From a virus: 23,360 nt of DNA. The position numbers and the translations under genes were made by a program. The number at the start of each line of letters is the position of its first letter. Positions within the stretch are counted from its first letter, which is position 1. The notes under the pieces were generated by a model that saw only the letters and a program-made list of their open reading frames with translations, was not told the origin of the DNA and ran no database searches. Below, one piece after another: positions 17,229-23,360 of this stretch. Location: the IMG/VR virus record IMGVR_UViG_3300017613_000818, positions 1-23,360 of that record; one strand, given 5' to 3'.

Positions 17229-17341
17229 CCGCACTCGCGGGTCACGCCTGATTTAAGGCTCTCGCCTTTGGACATTCATCAGGCTCCATCAAGGAGGAAT
17301 CTGTCTCTTTGTCCTGAATGTTTCTTTAGACTTAATCTAAA
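17229..17341 (-). promoter_or_regulatory. Structured leader upstream of the capsid gene
   Basis: The transcript from this stretch can form nested helices. An outer stem of seven pairs (17246-17252 with 17278-17284) encloses a five-pair hairpin with a GAGA tetraloop in the RNA (17255-17268). There is also a four-pair GC hairpin CCGC/GCGG (17229-17240) nearest the capsid start, and a six-pair AT-rich inverted repeat at 17325-17341. No U-run follows, so these are more likely a mRNA-stabilising or translation-enhancing leader than a terminator. No known riboswitch pattern was recognised. Confidence 0.4.
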
Positions 17342-17352
17342 CAACGTGTCAA
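17325..17352 (-). promoter_or_regulatory. Putative sigma70-type promoter for the capsid gene
   Basis: On the minus strand a perfect TTGACA (17352-17347) is followed after 16 bases by TCTAAA (17330-17325), four of six matches to the -10 consensus. It begins five bases after the scaffold stop codon and would give a leader of about 130 bases before the capsid ATG. The -10 element overlaps the arm of a six-pair inverted repeat, which could be an operator. It would explain separate high expression of the capsid gene. Confidence 0.45.
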
Positions 17353-17356
17353 CAAA

Positions 17357-18214
17357 TTATTTCACATTTTTCAACAACCCGAGTTTCTTATCAACCAATC
17401 GCTGATATTCAGGATCAGATGTTGACCCCTTCCATCCCAGCATCTTGGAGTCAAGATCGGCCATTTGATCTTCCAATGTAGCCATCGACTGGCGTTGTTG
17501 CGCCTCTATGATAGTATCATCCTCCAAAAGCTTCGATACGCCATCATAGAATGCTTTTCGCAACTCGGGATCGGCTTGCATATATGGAATGATAGGATCT
17601 ACTCCAAGAGTTTTTGCCATATTCTCCGATTTCTCTACATTGTTCTGGTATTCATTGCGCCATGTCTTCTTAAGCGCATCTTCCTTCTCTTTCGCTTGAG
17701 CCTGATACTCCTCGTTCTGCTCGTTATAAATCTTGATAGCACGAGTCAAATCACGTTCAACAAATTTCTCAAATACTTCCTTTGGCACATTGTTTTCCAA
17801 TGCCCATTCCGTAGAACCATTAATATATTCGGTAATAGCCGTACGGTTCTCCTCTGGCAAATCGGCAAAGGTTTCTGGGTATTTCAACTCATATTCATCG
17901 GCGGCCTTTGGGACACCCATCATTTCATTCTTTTTGGCAGCAATCTCCGGATCATCCGATTCCCACCATTCCTCTGCCTTCCCTCCTATGAATTGCCGGT
18001 CATTGATTGCGCCCTTGGCAAACTCTTCAAAGGTACTAAACTTATCAAACATCGAATGCTTTCCAAGGTTATCTGGAAATCTATCTCGATTGATTACCCC
18101 TTCTTCATTTACCCACGGCTTGGGCGATTCAGGTGTCGGTTCTTGTACTGATGTCGGTTCCGGTTGAGGAATCGGTTCCGGTTGGGGAATCGGCTCAATT
18201 ATCGGGTCACTCAT
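17357..18214 (-). CDS. Capsid scaffolding protein
   Basis: This is a 285-aa acidic, Lys/Glu-rich and mostly helical protein directly before the capsid gene, as in T7 (gp9, about 307 aa). The N-terminus is a disordered Pro/Glu/Gln repeat (IPQPEPIPQPEP). Motifs DKFSTFEEFAKG and YELKYPETFADLPEENRTA resemble scaffolds of T7-like phages, and a coiled coil occupies about 160-200, with another helix at about 235-280. Its ATG overlaps the stop of the 65-aa gene as TAATG, with AAAGGAG upstream. It would direct prohead assembly and be removed before DNA filling. Confidence 0.82.
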   Translation of the reverse strand: MSDPIIEPIPQPEPIPQPEPTSVQEPTPESPKPWVNEEGVINRDRFPDNLGKHSMFDKFSTFEEFAKGAINDRQFIGGKAEEWWESDDPEIAAKKNEMMGVPKAADEYELKYPETFADLPEENRTAITEYINGSTEWALENNVPKEVFEKFVERDLTRAIKIYNEQNEEYQAQAKEKEDALKKTWRNEYQNNVEKSENMAKTLGVDPIIPYMQADPELRKAFYDGVSKLLEDDTIIEAQQRQSMATLEDQMADLDSKMLGWKGSTSDPEYQRLVDKKLGLLKNVK

Positions 18215-18411
18215 TATTCTGCTCCTTTAGTTATGGTTTCTATGGTTTTAAAAAAATCCTGCCAAGCGACACGGTTTCTCAGCTCATTTTCCTCTAAAAT
18301 ACCAATAGGCTCATCAATAGCGCACAATCTACGAAAATCATCCATAACAATTTTGCCATCACTCGAAGCAAATAGACGCTGATATGCCTGTTCTACGATT
18401 TTTTCGTCCAT
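18214..18411 (-). CDS. Bbp19-like small phage protein (65 aa)
   Basis: The frame is open from 18480, but I choose ATG 18411 (MDEKIVEQAYQRLFASSDG): it lies one base after the portal stop and has GGGAG six bases upstream. The sequence has the pattern 'YQRLF..(S/D)G..V..D..R.C', followed by a Glu/Asn/Arg helix (NELRNRVAWQDFFK), seen in small proteins placed between portal and scaffold in many podoviruses, sometimes named Bbp19. Function is unknown. Position suggests a head-assembly role. Confidence 0.6.
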   Translation of the reverse strand: MDEKIVEQAYQRLFASSDGKIVMDDFRRLCAIDEPIGILEENELRNRVAWQDFFKTIETITKGAE

Positions 18412-18412
18412 T

Positions 18413-20062
18413 CTATTCTCCCTGCAGTTGTGCAACCAAGCTCGATGGATCAACTTTCCCGCTTGATTTCTGCATGGCATCGGCTACCGGAGCCATATTA
18501 TCTATCATCTGTTGATTTTGTTGCGCAGCCATGCGGTCCTCTTGAATTTCCTTAACTTCCTTTTCATCCCTAAGGGCATTCATGCTAGAAGACTTGGAAT
18601 ACCAAGACTCAACAAGCATTTTCGGCCAATTAATGAAGTCAAGAGCCTCTGCCGCTTGCCCGGAAGGATCACTAGCCGCAAATTCAAGAAACAATCGAGC
18701 TGTATCCATTGCGCCCAACACCTCGAAATTCTTGGTGGCCAAGCTTAGGCGGCCAACATAGTCGATCTCGTATTCAGGCGAGTCAATAAGTTCCTGCGGC
18801 ATGGGAGGAAGTAATCCACGCTTTTGGTGAATATAGAAAACTTGTTCCATCATCGGACTAATTTTCTCATCAACATATCTGCTCACAAACGGAGCAAGCG
18901 TCATCAAGTCGGAGGTCATTCGCTCATTCACCTCGAAGGCCGTCATGTTCCGATAATCCTCAAGTGGCCGGAACAGATGATTGAAGAACGCCCGTTTTAC
19001 TTCATCATTAAGCAATTCAAGCATCTCAATTCCAACTCTTGGATCAGCAGCAGATTTAATGGGCTCAGGCCCTCCTCCCGGAGATGATGCCCTATATTTA
19101 ATTATAGCTTGCCGGCTAGTAATCGACTTGACGGCCATTGCATCATCATCGGGAACCGCCCAACGCTCTTTAGTATTGCGTTCTGCGGCGACGGTAACAG
19201 CCCGATGAATTACATTGCCACGCCGTAAAGTCGCCAATTTCATACTGGCAGGACTGCGCCCGTAAACCTCGCCATCGCCAACCATGAAGCGGGCAACCTT
19301 ATGCGGCATATAGTCAAACCCACTTTCGGAAACAATCTGCTTATTGTCCCTGCTAACATAGAAGCTAGCCCAAGGCTTGTTTTTTTTGTCTTTCATTTCC
19401 ATGTCATAGTCGGCGCGAGGACAAACAAAATGAATAAATGTATACTCGGGCTGGCGGTCGGAGTCGGCTTCTACAAGGATTATATCCAACTCGGCCTTGC
19501 GTAATGCCTCTTCCCCGAATTGCTGGATGGCCTGTCTTGGATTTAGCTTGAATTCCCGCCCAACCGTATCAATATAGCCCAGATAATTCTGGGCTATACG
19601 AATACCGCTAATAACAAAATTGCGAAACCTGACTACATTCCTATCATCCTCCTCAATACTCATGTCCGAGGTTCCAAAACATCCAATGCAAAGCAATGAT
19701 TGAAACTCCTCTTGTGCAAAATTCGACGCAACAAGCGTGGAATGAATAATGCGACTGGATTCCTCATACCAGTCGGCTACACTTGCTTTTGCCATCATTT
19801 CTGGCATTGGATGTCGATATTTCGCCCATACTGTATTGGGAGGAAACATATGGGAAAAAATTCCTGTGGCAAAATTAAAGTTGGCCTCTATGCCAATATC
19901 AATCATTCGCTGAGGATTCTCTTCCAAACCAGAAACGCGAATATGATTGATGTTGGCATTGGTGGGCATCACCCAATCTGCGCATTCTTGAAGAAGAGGT
20001 TGCCAGTTGGCGAACTCCTTGTCCATATTATCGAACCGCTTGACTATATCGGAACCAGTCAT
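18413..20062 (-). CDS. Portal protein (head-tail connector, T7 gp8-like)
   Basis: This 549-aa protein matches T7-type connectors (T7 gp8 is 536 aa). The N-terminus has LLQECADWVMPT, then IGIEANFNFATGIFSHMFPPNTVWAKY. Central pieces include FQSLLCIGCFGTSDM, NPRQAIQQFGEEAL and VARFMVGDGEVYGRSPASMKL, typical of the family's GYGRSP(A) turn. A further helix region begins FNHLFRPLEDYRNMTAFEVNERM, and the tail is Gln/Met-rich (AAQQNQQMIDNMAPV). Twelve copies would form the vertex ring that docks the terminase and tail tube A. Its ATG directly abuts the stop of the preceding TGDV-repeat gene (TAAATG) and has no clear ribosome site, which suggests translational coupling. Confidence 0.92.
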   Translation of the reverse strand: MTGSDIVKRFDNMDKEFANWQPLLQECADWVMPTNANINHIRVSGLEENPQRMIDIGIEANFNFATGIFSHMFPPNTVWAKYRHPMPEMMAKASVADWYEESSRIIHSTLVASNFAQEEFQSLLCIGCFGTSDMSIEEDDRNVVRFRNFVISGIRIAQNYLGYIDTVGREFKLNPRQAIQQFGEEALRKAELDIILVEADSDRQPEYTFIHFVCPRADYDMEMKDKKNKPWASFYVSRDNKQIVSESGFDYMPHKVARFMVGDGEVYGRSPASMKLATLRRGNVIHRAVTVAAERNTKERWAVPDDDAMAVKSITSRQAIIKYRASSPGGGPEPIKSAADPRVGIEMLELLNDEVKRAFFNHLFRPLEDYRNMTAFEVNERMTSDLMTLAPFVSRYVDEKISPMMEQVFYIHQKRGLLPPMPQELIDSPEYEIDYVGRLSLATKNFEVLGAMDTARLFLEFAASDPSGQAAEALDFINWPKMLVESWYSKSSSMNALRDEKEVKEIQEDRMAAQQNQQMIDNMAPVADAMQKSSGKVDPSSLVAQLQGE

Positions 20063-20749
20063 TTATGCCAACGCATCGTGTCCATATAGCCTCAGAATAA
20101 ACTGTCCGGCAGTATATTCCCCAGCCGATCCCGTTCCTTCTGCTAGATAAAAATAATGTGCGTTTGTCATATTAGGAACAAGCGTCTGAACGGTTTCTCC
20201 CTCAACCATAGTTCCGGTATTTATAAGGGTTGTCCCCCCAATGGCATCACCATAGGTTTTTGTTCCATCGCTTGACATTGCAATATCTATATCTGCATCT
20301 CCTCCCGCAGCCGCTTCTATACAACACAGTTCGACTTTATAGACAATCCCATTGGTAACCTTCCCATATCTTGCAATAGAAGCAAAACTGCCACCGGCCA
20401 ACCCAATAGCATCATCTGCTGTTCCCTGAGATGCCAACCCGGTTATATCTATTTTGACCTCAGTTATAATGGTGCCATTTAACTCATATGTTGTTGTTTG
20501 CGGTGCGCCGAAAGCACTATCACCTACTGCACCGGGCCCATGTGCAGTACCCGCGTAATCATAACCTACGACATCACCCGTCACATCACCCGTCACATCA
20601 CCCGTCACATCACCCGTCACATCACCCGTCACATCACCCGTAATGTCACCCGTCACATCACCCGTTAGATTGCCGTCAGTATCGAGATTTTGAATTTTTT
20701 TATCTACTTCTTCTTGGTTACTAAACCAATTTCCTTTTTCCACGCTCAT
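20063..20749 (-). CDS. Virion structural protein with (TGDV)n repeat (228 aa)
   Basis: I choose ATG 20749 (MSVEKGNWFSNQEEV), which has GGAGG seven bases upstream. The open frame from 20824 overlaps a different gene. Residues about 28-60 consist of eight TGD(V/I) repeats, a glycine-turn repeat common in phage fibres and decoration proteins. The remaining 160 residues form a beta domain (ITEVKIDITGLASQGTADD, then IARYGKVTNG, AGGDADIDIAM, YTAGQFILRLYGHDA) like those of virion proteins in aquatic phages. Position between terminase and portal points to a head fibre or decoration. The domain function is unassigned. Confidence 0.7.
   Translation of the reverse strand: MSVEKGNWFSNQEEVDKKIQNLDTDGNLTGDVTGDITGDVTGDVTGDVTGDVTGDVTGDVVGYDYAGTAHGPGAVGDSAFGAPQTTTYELNGTIITEVKIDITGLASQGTADDAIGLAGGSFASIARYGKVTNGIVYKVELCCIEAAAGGDADIDIAMSSDGTKTYGDAIGGTTLINTGTMVEGETVQTLVPNMTNAHYFYLAEGTGSAGEYTAGQFILRLYGHDALA
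20571..20666. repeat. 12-bp tandem repeat encoding TGDV
   Basis: The unit GTCACATCACCC (plus strand) is repeated about eight times with near-perfect copies in the middle and two divergent units (one GTAATGTCACCC). Because the unit is a multiple of three, copy-number change would keep the frame and alter only the length of the Thr-Gly-Asp-Val stretch. The clean central copies suggest recent expansion. Confidence 0.9.
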
Positions 20750-20774
20750 TATAATACCTCCATTGTATGAGTTT

Positions 20775-20975
20775 CTATCCCAACACGGTTTTCTTTCCCG
20801 CGCCATTGCCCCTGAGTGGGGCAAGAATGGTTGATTTCCTGCCTTTTTTGGAACGAAGGCGGCTTTTCAAATACTGTTTCTGCCCCGCCACATCGACCTC
20901 TTCAACCGGAGCCGGAAGTGGAGATGGCTTTGGAGGCTTTTTTACACCAAATAGTTTTCCTATCGAGCTTCCCAT
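20775..20975 (-). CDS. Small basic phage protein (66 aa)
   Basis: It starts at ATG 20975, with AGGAGG five bases upstream and a 16-base overlap with the end of the preceding gene. The sequence is Pro-rich in the first half (KKPPKPSPLPAPVEEVDVAG), then basic, with RSKKGRKSTILAPLRG and the ending GAGKKTVLG. A 'G(R/K)(A/S)STIL ... GKK(T/A)LLG' layout is widespread in small proteins of podovirus structural blocks, so this appears conserved. Function is unknown; being basic and disordered, it may bind the head interior or DNA. Confidence 0.65.
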   Translation of the reverse strand: MGSSIGKLFGVKKPPKPSPLPAPVEEVDVAGQKQYLKSRLRSKKGRKSTILAPLRGNGAGKKTVLG

Positions 20976-21307
20976 AGCAACCTCCTATATCTTTCATATT
21001 CGTAAATTCGCTTTTTCCCATCCATGCGCTCATAGGCAAGGAAAGTCAGCGGCCTAAAAAACCCAAATCCCTTAACTAGGTTCCCTGATGCAATTAATAC
21101 AAACCAAGTGTCTGCCTTGTCAATGCGTTTTTTAGATTTAATCTCATTAATATCCAACCCGTCTACAATAAGCCGATGATCGGTTTGATATGCGCAAATA
21201 AATACATCGGCATCGCAAACTATTGCTCCATGAGTCCCGCAATAATCCACGGTTGCCGCGAATTCTTCTTTCGTATATAACTTCTTTGCTTCAAGGTATG
21301 CGTTCAT
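20960..21307 (-). CDS. Conserved-looking phage protein downstream of terminase (115 aa)
   Basis: Its ATG (21307) overlaps the terminase stop as ATGA. The protein is a compact alpha/beta sequence with EEFAATVDYCG, then GAIVCDADVFICAYQ, DTWFVLIASGNLVKGFGFFRP and ending RIYEYERYRRLLWEAR. The arrangement is familiar from a small hypothetical protein immediately after the large terminase in T7-like podoviruses, but I cannot name a family. No catalytic motif or membrane segment is evident. The spacing implies coupled translation with the terminase and a packaging-related role. Confidence 0.6.
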   Translation of the reverse strand: MNAYLEAKKLYTKEEFAATVDYCGTHGAIVCDADVFICAYQTDHRLIVDGLDINEIKSKKRIDKADTWFVLIASGNLVKGFGFFRPLTFLAYERMDGKKRIYEYERYRRLLWEAR

Positions 21308-22773
21308 GTCAAAAATTGTTCGTCCATATCATATTCAACATCCATTCCCCATGGAACATATTGACGCTCGTTCCCCATCAAATATGGCGTAACAAGCCCA
21401 AGGTGCATTGCCATGCACAGGCCGCGCAAGGTATCGGCTCCGTGCGAAGCACCATGGCACTCCGTGCAATTGTTCGAGTGGCACGGCTTCCCCGTTGTTT
21501 CCTTTTCGTGATAATTGCCAACATGCTCAAGTAGTTTGCCACATCGCTCAGAATCATACGATAATCCAGTAAATCCCCGGCGCGTAATTTCAATGTCATT
21601 CAATACATTCTGTGTTTTCGGAATAAACCTAACCTCAATGCCGAATTCACGATATGCTGTGTCCGCCGTTGTCTCACCCGTCCACTCATTGCTCCGTTTT
21701 GCATCATGCGGAAACCAATGACCGCCATATCTATACCCCTTCTGGGTAAGAACATCAAAATAATGCCCCCTCTTGCGTCCCGTATTTTCGTAGTAATCCA
21801 CAATCTTTGCCGTTTTCCCAACCATATCCACATGCGCAAATAGAATGGCCGTCTTGTCGCTGTCTTCCCTTGCACCCCCCAGGTCCCAAAATGTGTATAC
21901 TACATCATCAAATGGATCTATCCGGCAGATGGACCCGCGCTTCTCCATCGCTGCAATTTCATACCCGTAATACCCACCAACAACATGGCTTACTACGTCG
22001 TTCAAGAACTCCTGCCGCGCATAGGCATTGCTAACAAGCCCAGAATCAATCATGTTTTGGATATTGTAGTAGGGAACCCCCTGCACATTCTCGTACAGCC
22101 GACCTGTACGAGGATCTTTCTTCCCTATCAACTCCATTATTTCGGGGTTTACATTCATGTCCCCGCCAACCCAGCAGTAAAGCTTGGACTGATGTGGTTT
22201 CATCCACCGGGAATACCAGTCCGGAAAGCCCTCCGTTTTTTGCATGATCTCCCACAACGGATTGTTCTTGCCGCGCAGGGTGCCGTTCATATGGATATAG
22301 GCTTGCGATTGCTCGATAATAGGGGCTAGCAGCGATGTCACAGCCGCCTTGTGCAGGGAAAACTCGCTCAACGTATAGCCCTGACCGCCCTGCCCAACGA
22401 AATCCAGATTGTCAGACCCCCCCATGAAAAAAAGAGACCCATTGATGGTCTCTATCATTAGATCGCTCTGAACCTTGCGCTTTACAATCCCCTTCGGAAA
22501 TACATGGTCAATAACCAACTTGCTCTCGCCACCTATCCTTGCCGTAGTTTCCCATATGGCGCGTTGCGCCCACCGCCTTGTTGGGAAAACATAGTAGTAA
22601 GTCCCTTTGTTCCGAATGCAATAGTCCGCCGCCAAGGATAAATCCTCCACATCCTTCCCGTGCCTTCTCGGATATGAGATTATTTTCTTGCGAACCCCGT
22701 TATGGACAGCTTTCCACGATGGCATCTGGTACCAAAGCGGGCGAATTGCAGGTAATGTGACTATTTCTGGGAT
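21304..22773 (-). CDS. terL: Terminase large subunit (packaging ATPase/nuclease), apparent non-AUG start
   Basis: The ATPase part has the Walker-A-like SYPRRHGKD (K24 if counted from ATG 22725), and a YTLSEFSL acidic motif. The nuclease part has FWDLGGAREDSDKTA (D281), FPHDAKR (D341) and GADTLRGLCMA (D431), a RNase-H-like acidic set. The first ATG (22725) would cut off the conserved N-terminal LPAIRPLWYQ that precedes MPSWKAVHNG in this family. Upstream, in frame up to a TAA, no ATG, GTG or TTG exists, but an ATC at 22773 sits five bases after AAGGAG and would give a 489-aa protein beginning (M)PEIVTLPAIRPLWYQ. I therefore prefer that start. The ATG at 22725 is the conservative alternative. 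A Cys/His cluster (CHSNNCTECH) lies near the C-terminus. Confidence 0.88.
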   Translation of the reverse strand: MPEIVTLPAIRPLWYQMPSWKAVHNGVRKKIISYPRRHGKDVEDLSLAADYCIRNKGTYYYVFPTRRWAQRAIWETTARIGGESKLVIDHVFPKGIVKRKVQSDLMIETINGSLFFMGGSDNLDFVGQGGQGYTLSEFSLHKAAVTSLLAPIIEQSQAYIHMNGTLRGKNNPLWEIMQKTEGFPDWYSRWMKPHQSKLYCWVGGDMNVNPEIMELIGKKDPRTGRLYENVQGVPYYNIQNMIDSGLVSNAYARQEFLNDVVSHVVGGYYGYEIAAMEKRGSICRIDPFDDVVYTFWDLGGAREDSDKTAILFAHVDMVGKTAKIVDYYENTGRKRGHYFDVLTQKGYRYGGHWFPHDAKRSNEWTGETTADTAYREFGIEVRFIPKTQNVLNDIEITRRGFTGLSYDSERCGKLLEHVGNYHEKETTGKPCHSNNCTECHGASHGADTLRGLCMAMHLGLVTPYLMGNERQYVPWGMDVEYDMDEQFLT

Positions 22774-22970
22774 GGCTTCTCCTTGAGTTCCGAGAATTTA
22801 AAGCAAATATCGCACCTAGTCCCACGGTTCAAGCACTCCTTCAGGCAAATCCCAACCGTCCAATGCCATCGGCTCCCTGGATTATCCAAAGACCTATACA
22901 TCGCTTTGTCTTCCTCGATCTTCGTCCCATCCCAATTCTCATAATCTACCTCCGGTGGTTTAATTCCCAT
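22761..22970 (-). CDS. Small Cys-containing protein upstream of terL (69 aa)
   Basis: It starts at ATG 22970, which overlaps the previous stop as TAATG, behind GAGGG. Residues about 35-58 (WTVGICLKECLNRGTRCDICF) hold four Cys in a C-x3-C-x7-C-x2-C spacing that could bind one zinc ion. The remainder is hydrophilic. Its last codons contain the AAGGAG that seems to serve the terminase start. The slot just before terL is where a small terminase subunit is often found, but nothing recognisable as one is seen here, and this protein is too small to be confident. Confidence 0.5.
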   Translation of the reverse strand: MGIKPPEVDYENWDGTKIEEDKAMYRSLDNPGSRWHWTVGICLKECLNRGTRCDICFKFSELKEKPSQK

Positions 22971-23116
22971 TAATTCCCTCCTATCGCCTCAAGGCACAAT
23001 CTGCACATCCACTCCCCGTCGATCTCGTATATGGGATTCGCTTCGCTCGCAACGCACGTGCAATAATGACACGCCTGTTCCACTGCCTCCATCACCTCGT
23101 CATTCTCCCGTATCAT
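22970..23116 (-). CDS. Small Cys-rich (zinc-finger-like) protein (48 aa)
   Basis: The frame opens at a TTG (23161), but ATG 23116 (MIRENDEVMEAVEQ) has GGAG seven bases upstream and is the better start. Two Cys pairs (CHYC and CRLC) spaced about 28 residues apart suggest a zinc-ribbon fold. The stop overlaps the next ATG. Function is unknown; small DksA-like or ribbon proteins are common in phage late regions, but this one lacks enough features to assign. Confidence 0.5.
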   Translation of the reverse strand: MIRENDEVMEAVEQACHYCTCVASEANPIYEIDGEWMCRLCLEAIGGN

Positions 23117-23273
23117 TATATTTCTCCGCCCTTCTCCTTTTCTCCTTTTATAACCAACCAATCACAGTTGCCCGAACACTATCATCAGGTGAACCAAATT
23201 CCCAACTCCTTTATCGGGGTTCAAACTCCATCCTGTAGCACAAGCCCCTTGCCCCGACGTACCCCCCGAACAA

Positions 23274-23305
23274 CCCCCCGCCTACGCAAAAGGGTAGGGG
23301 GGCGG
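23274..23305 (-). terminator. GC-rich hairpin after the partial right-edge ORF
   Basis: The arms 23274-23285 and 23294-23305 can pair at 10 of 12 positions around an eight-base loop. On the minus strand the hairpin begins one base after the stop of the right-edge ORF, a typical terminator position. However, only a short TTGTT follows, so an intrinsic terminator is doubtful. Confidence 0.35.
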
Positions 23306-23306
23306 T

Positions 23307-23360
23307 CTACACTCCCAGAGCGTCATCTGGAGGCCTGTGGACATCCTCGCCACAATGAGG
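23307..23360 (-). CDS. C-terminal end of an ORF cut by the right edge
   Basis: The minus frame from the edge reads PHCGEDVHRPPDDALGV then TAG at 23307. The HCGEDV wording looks like half of a C-P-x-C-G zinc ribbon. Only 17 codons are visible, so this is tentative; the hairpin directly after the stop is modest support. From here to ATG 23116 no gene was found. Confidence 0.35.
   Translation of the reverse strand, partial: PHCGEDVHRPPDDALGV

Noticed and set aside
17264-17284. CTGATGA motif on the minus strand, as in a hammerhead ribozyme core
   Set aside because: The required second helix followed by GAAA is not present at a workable position, and the motif is already used in the seven-pair stem.
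17325-17341. Inverted repeat TTTAGA/TCTAAA as a terminator after the scaffold gene
   Set aside because: AT-only-type six-pair stem with no U-run on either strand; it fits better as part of the promoter region.
17465-18151. Plus-strand open frame of 228 aa opposite the scaffold gene
   Set aside because: Shadow of the scaffold reading frame; Ile/Leu/Phe/Arg-rich with no recognisable motif.
20571-20666. Short regular repeat that could suggest a CRISPR array
   Set aside because: The 12-bp units are contiguous with no spacers and lie in frame within a protein gene.

Overview
The window is the late (structural and packaging) module of a short-tailed, T7-like tailed phage or prophage. All recognised genes lie on the minus strand, so transcription runs from high to low coordinates. 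Gene order follows the T7 plan: packaging ATPase, portal, scaffold, capsid, tail tube A, tail tube B (nozzle), three internal or ejected virion proteins, then the receptor-binding spike and fibre. Genes are tightly packed, and several junctions overlap as TAATG or ATGA.

Right end (about 20.0-23.36 kb): the end of a Cys-containing ORF cut by the window edge, a GC-rich hairpin, two small Cys-rich ORFs, the large terminase (apparently starting at a non-AUG codon), two small conserved-looking phage ORFs, and a virion protein with a (TGDV)n repeat. Middle (10.5-20.0 kb): portal, a small Bbp19-like protein, scaffold, major capsid protein with its own putative promoter and a structured leader, a small decoration-type protein, tail tube A, a small protein with an IF2-N-like domain, and a 1239-aa tail nozzle protein that carries an inserted beta-propeller-like region and a LamG-like domain. 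Left part (0-10.5 kb): gp14-like and gp15-like internal virion proteins, then a giant internal virion protein of about 1795 aa. That protein is split into three ORFs by two +1 shifts at G-runs and carries two tandem ADP-ribosyltransferase-like domains. A small virion protein follows, then a spike with LamG-like and polysaccharide-deacetylase-like domains, and finally a tail fibre gene cut by the left edge that ends in a GC-rich PKD-like domain.

How they work together: the terminase, portal and scaffold/capsid set builds and fills the head. Tail tubes A and B form the short tail. The gp14/gp15/giant-protein set is probably ejected with the DNA, and its ART domains could modify host proteins at infection onset. 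The deacetylase spike and the PKD fibre would handle surface polysaccharide and adsorption. The host cannot be named from the sequence. The T7-like plan suggests a Gram-negative-type envelope, and the PKD wording resembles proteins common in Planctomycetes and Verrucomicrobia, which is only a weak hint. Base composition is patchy: about 25-35% GC in the LamG, propeller and second ART regions, 50-60% in conserved tail and head parts, and about 70% at the far left. This suggests modular acquisition. No tRNA, CRISPR array, integrase, polymerase or lysis gene was seen.
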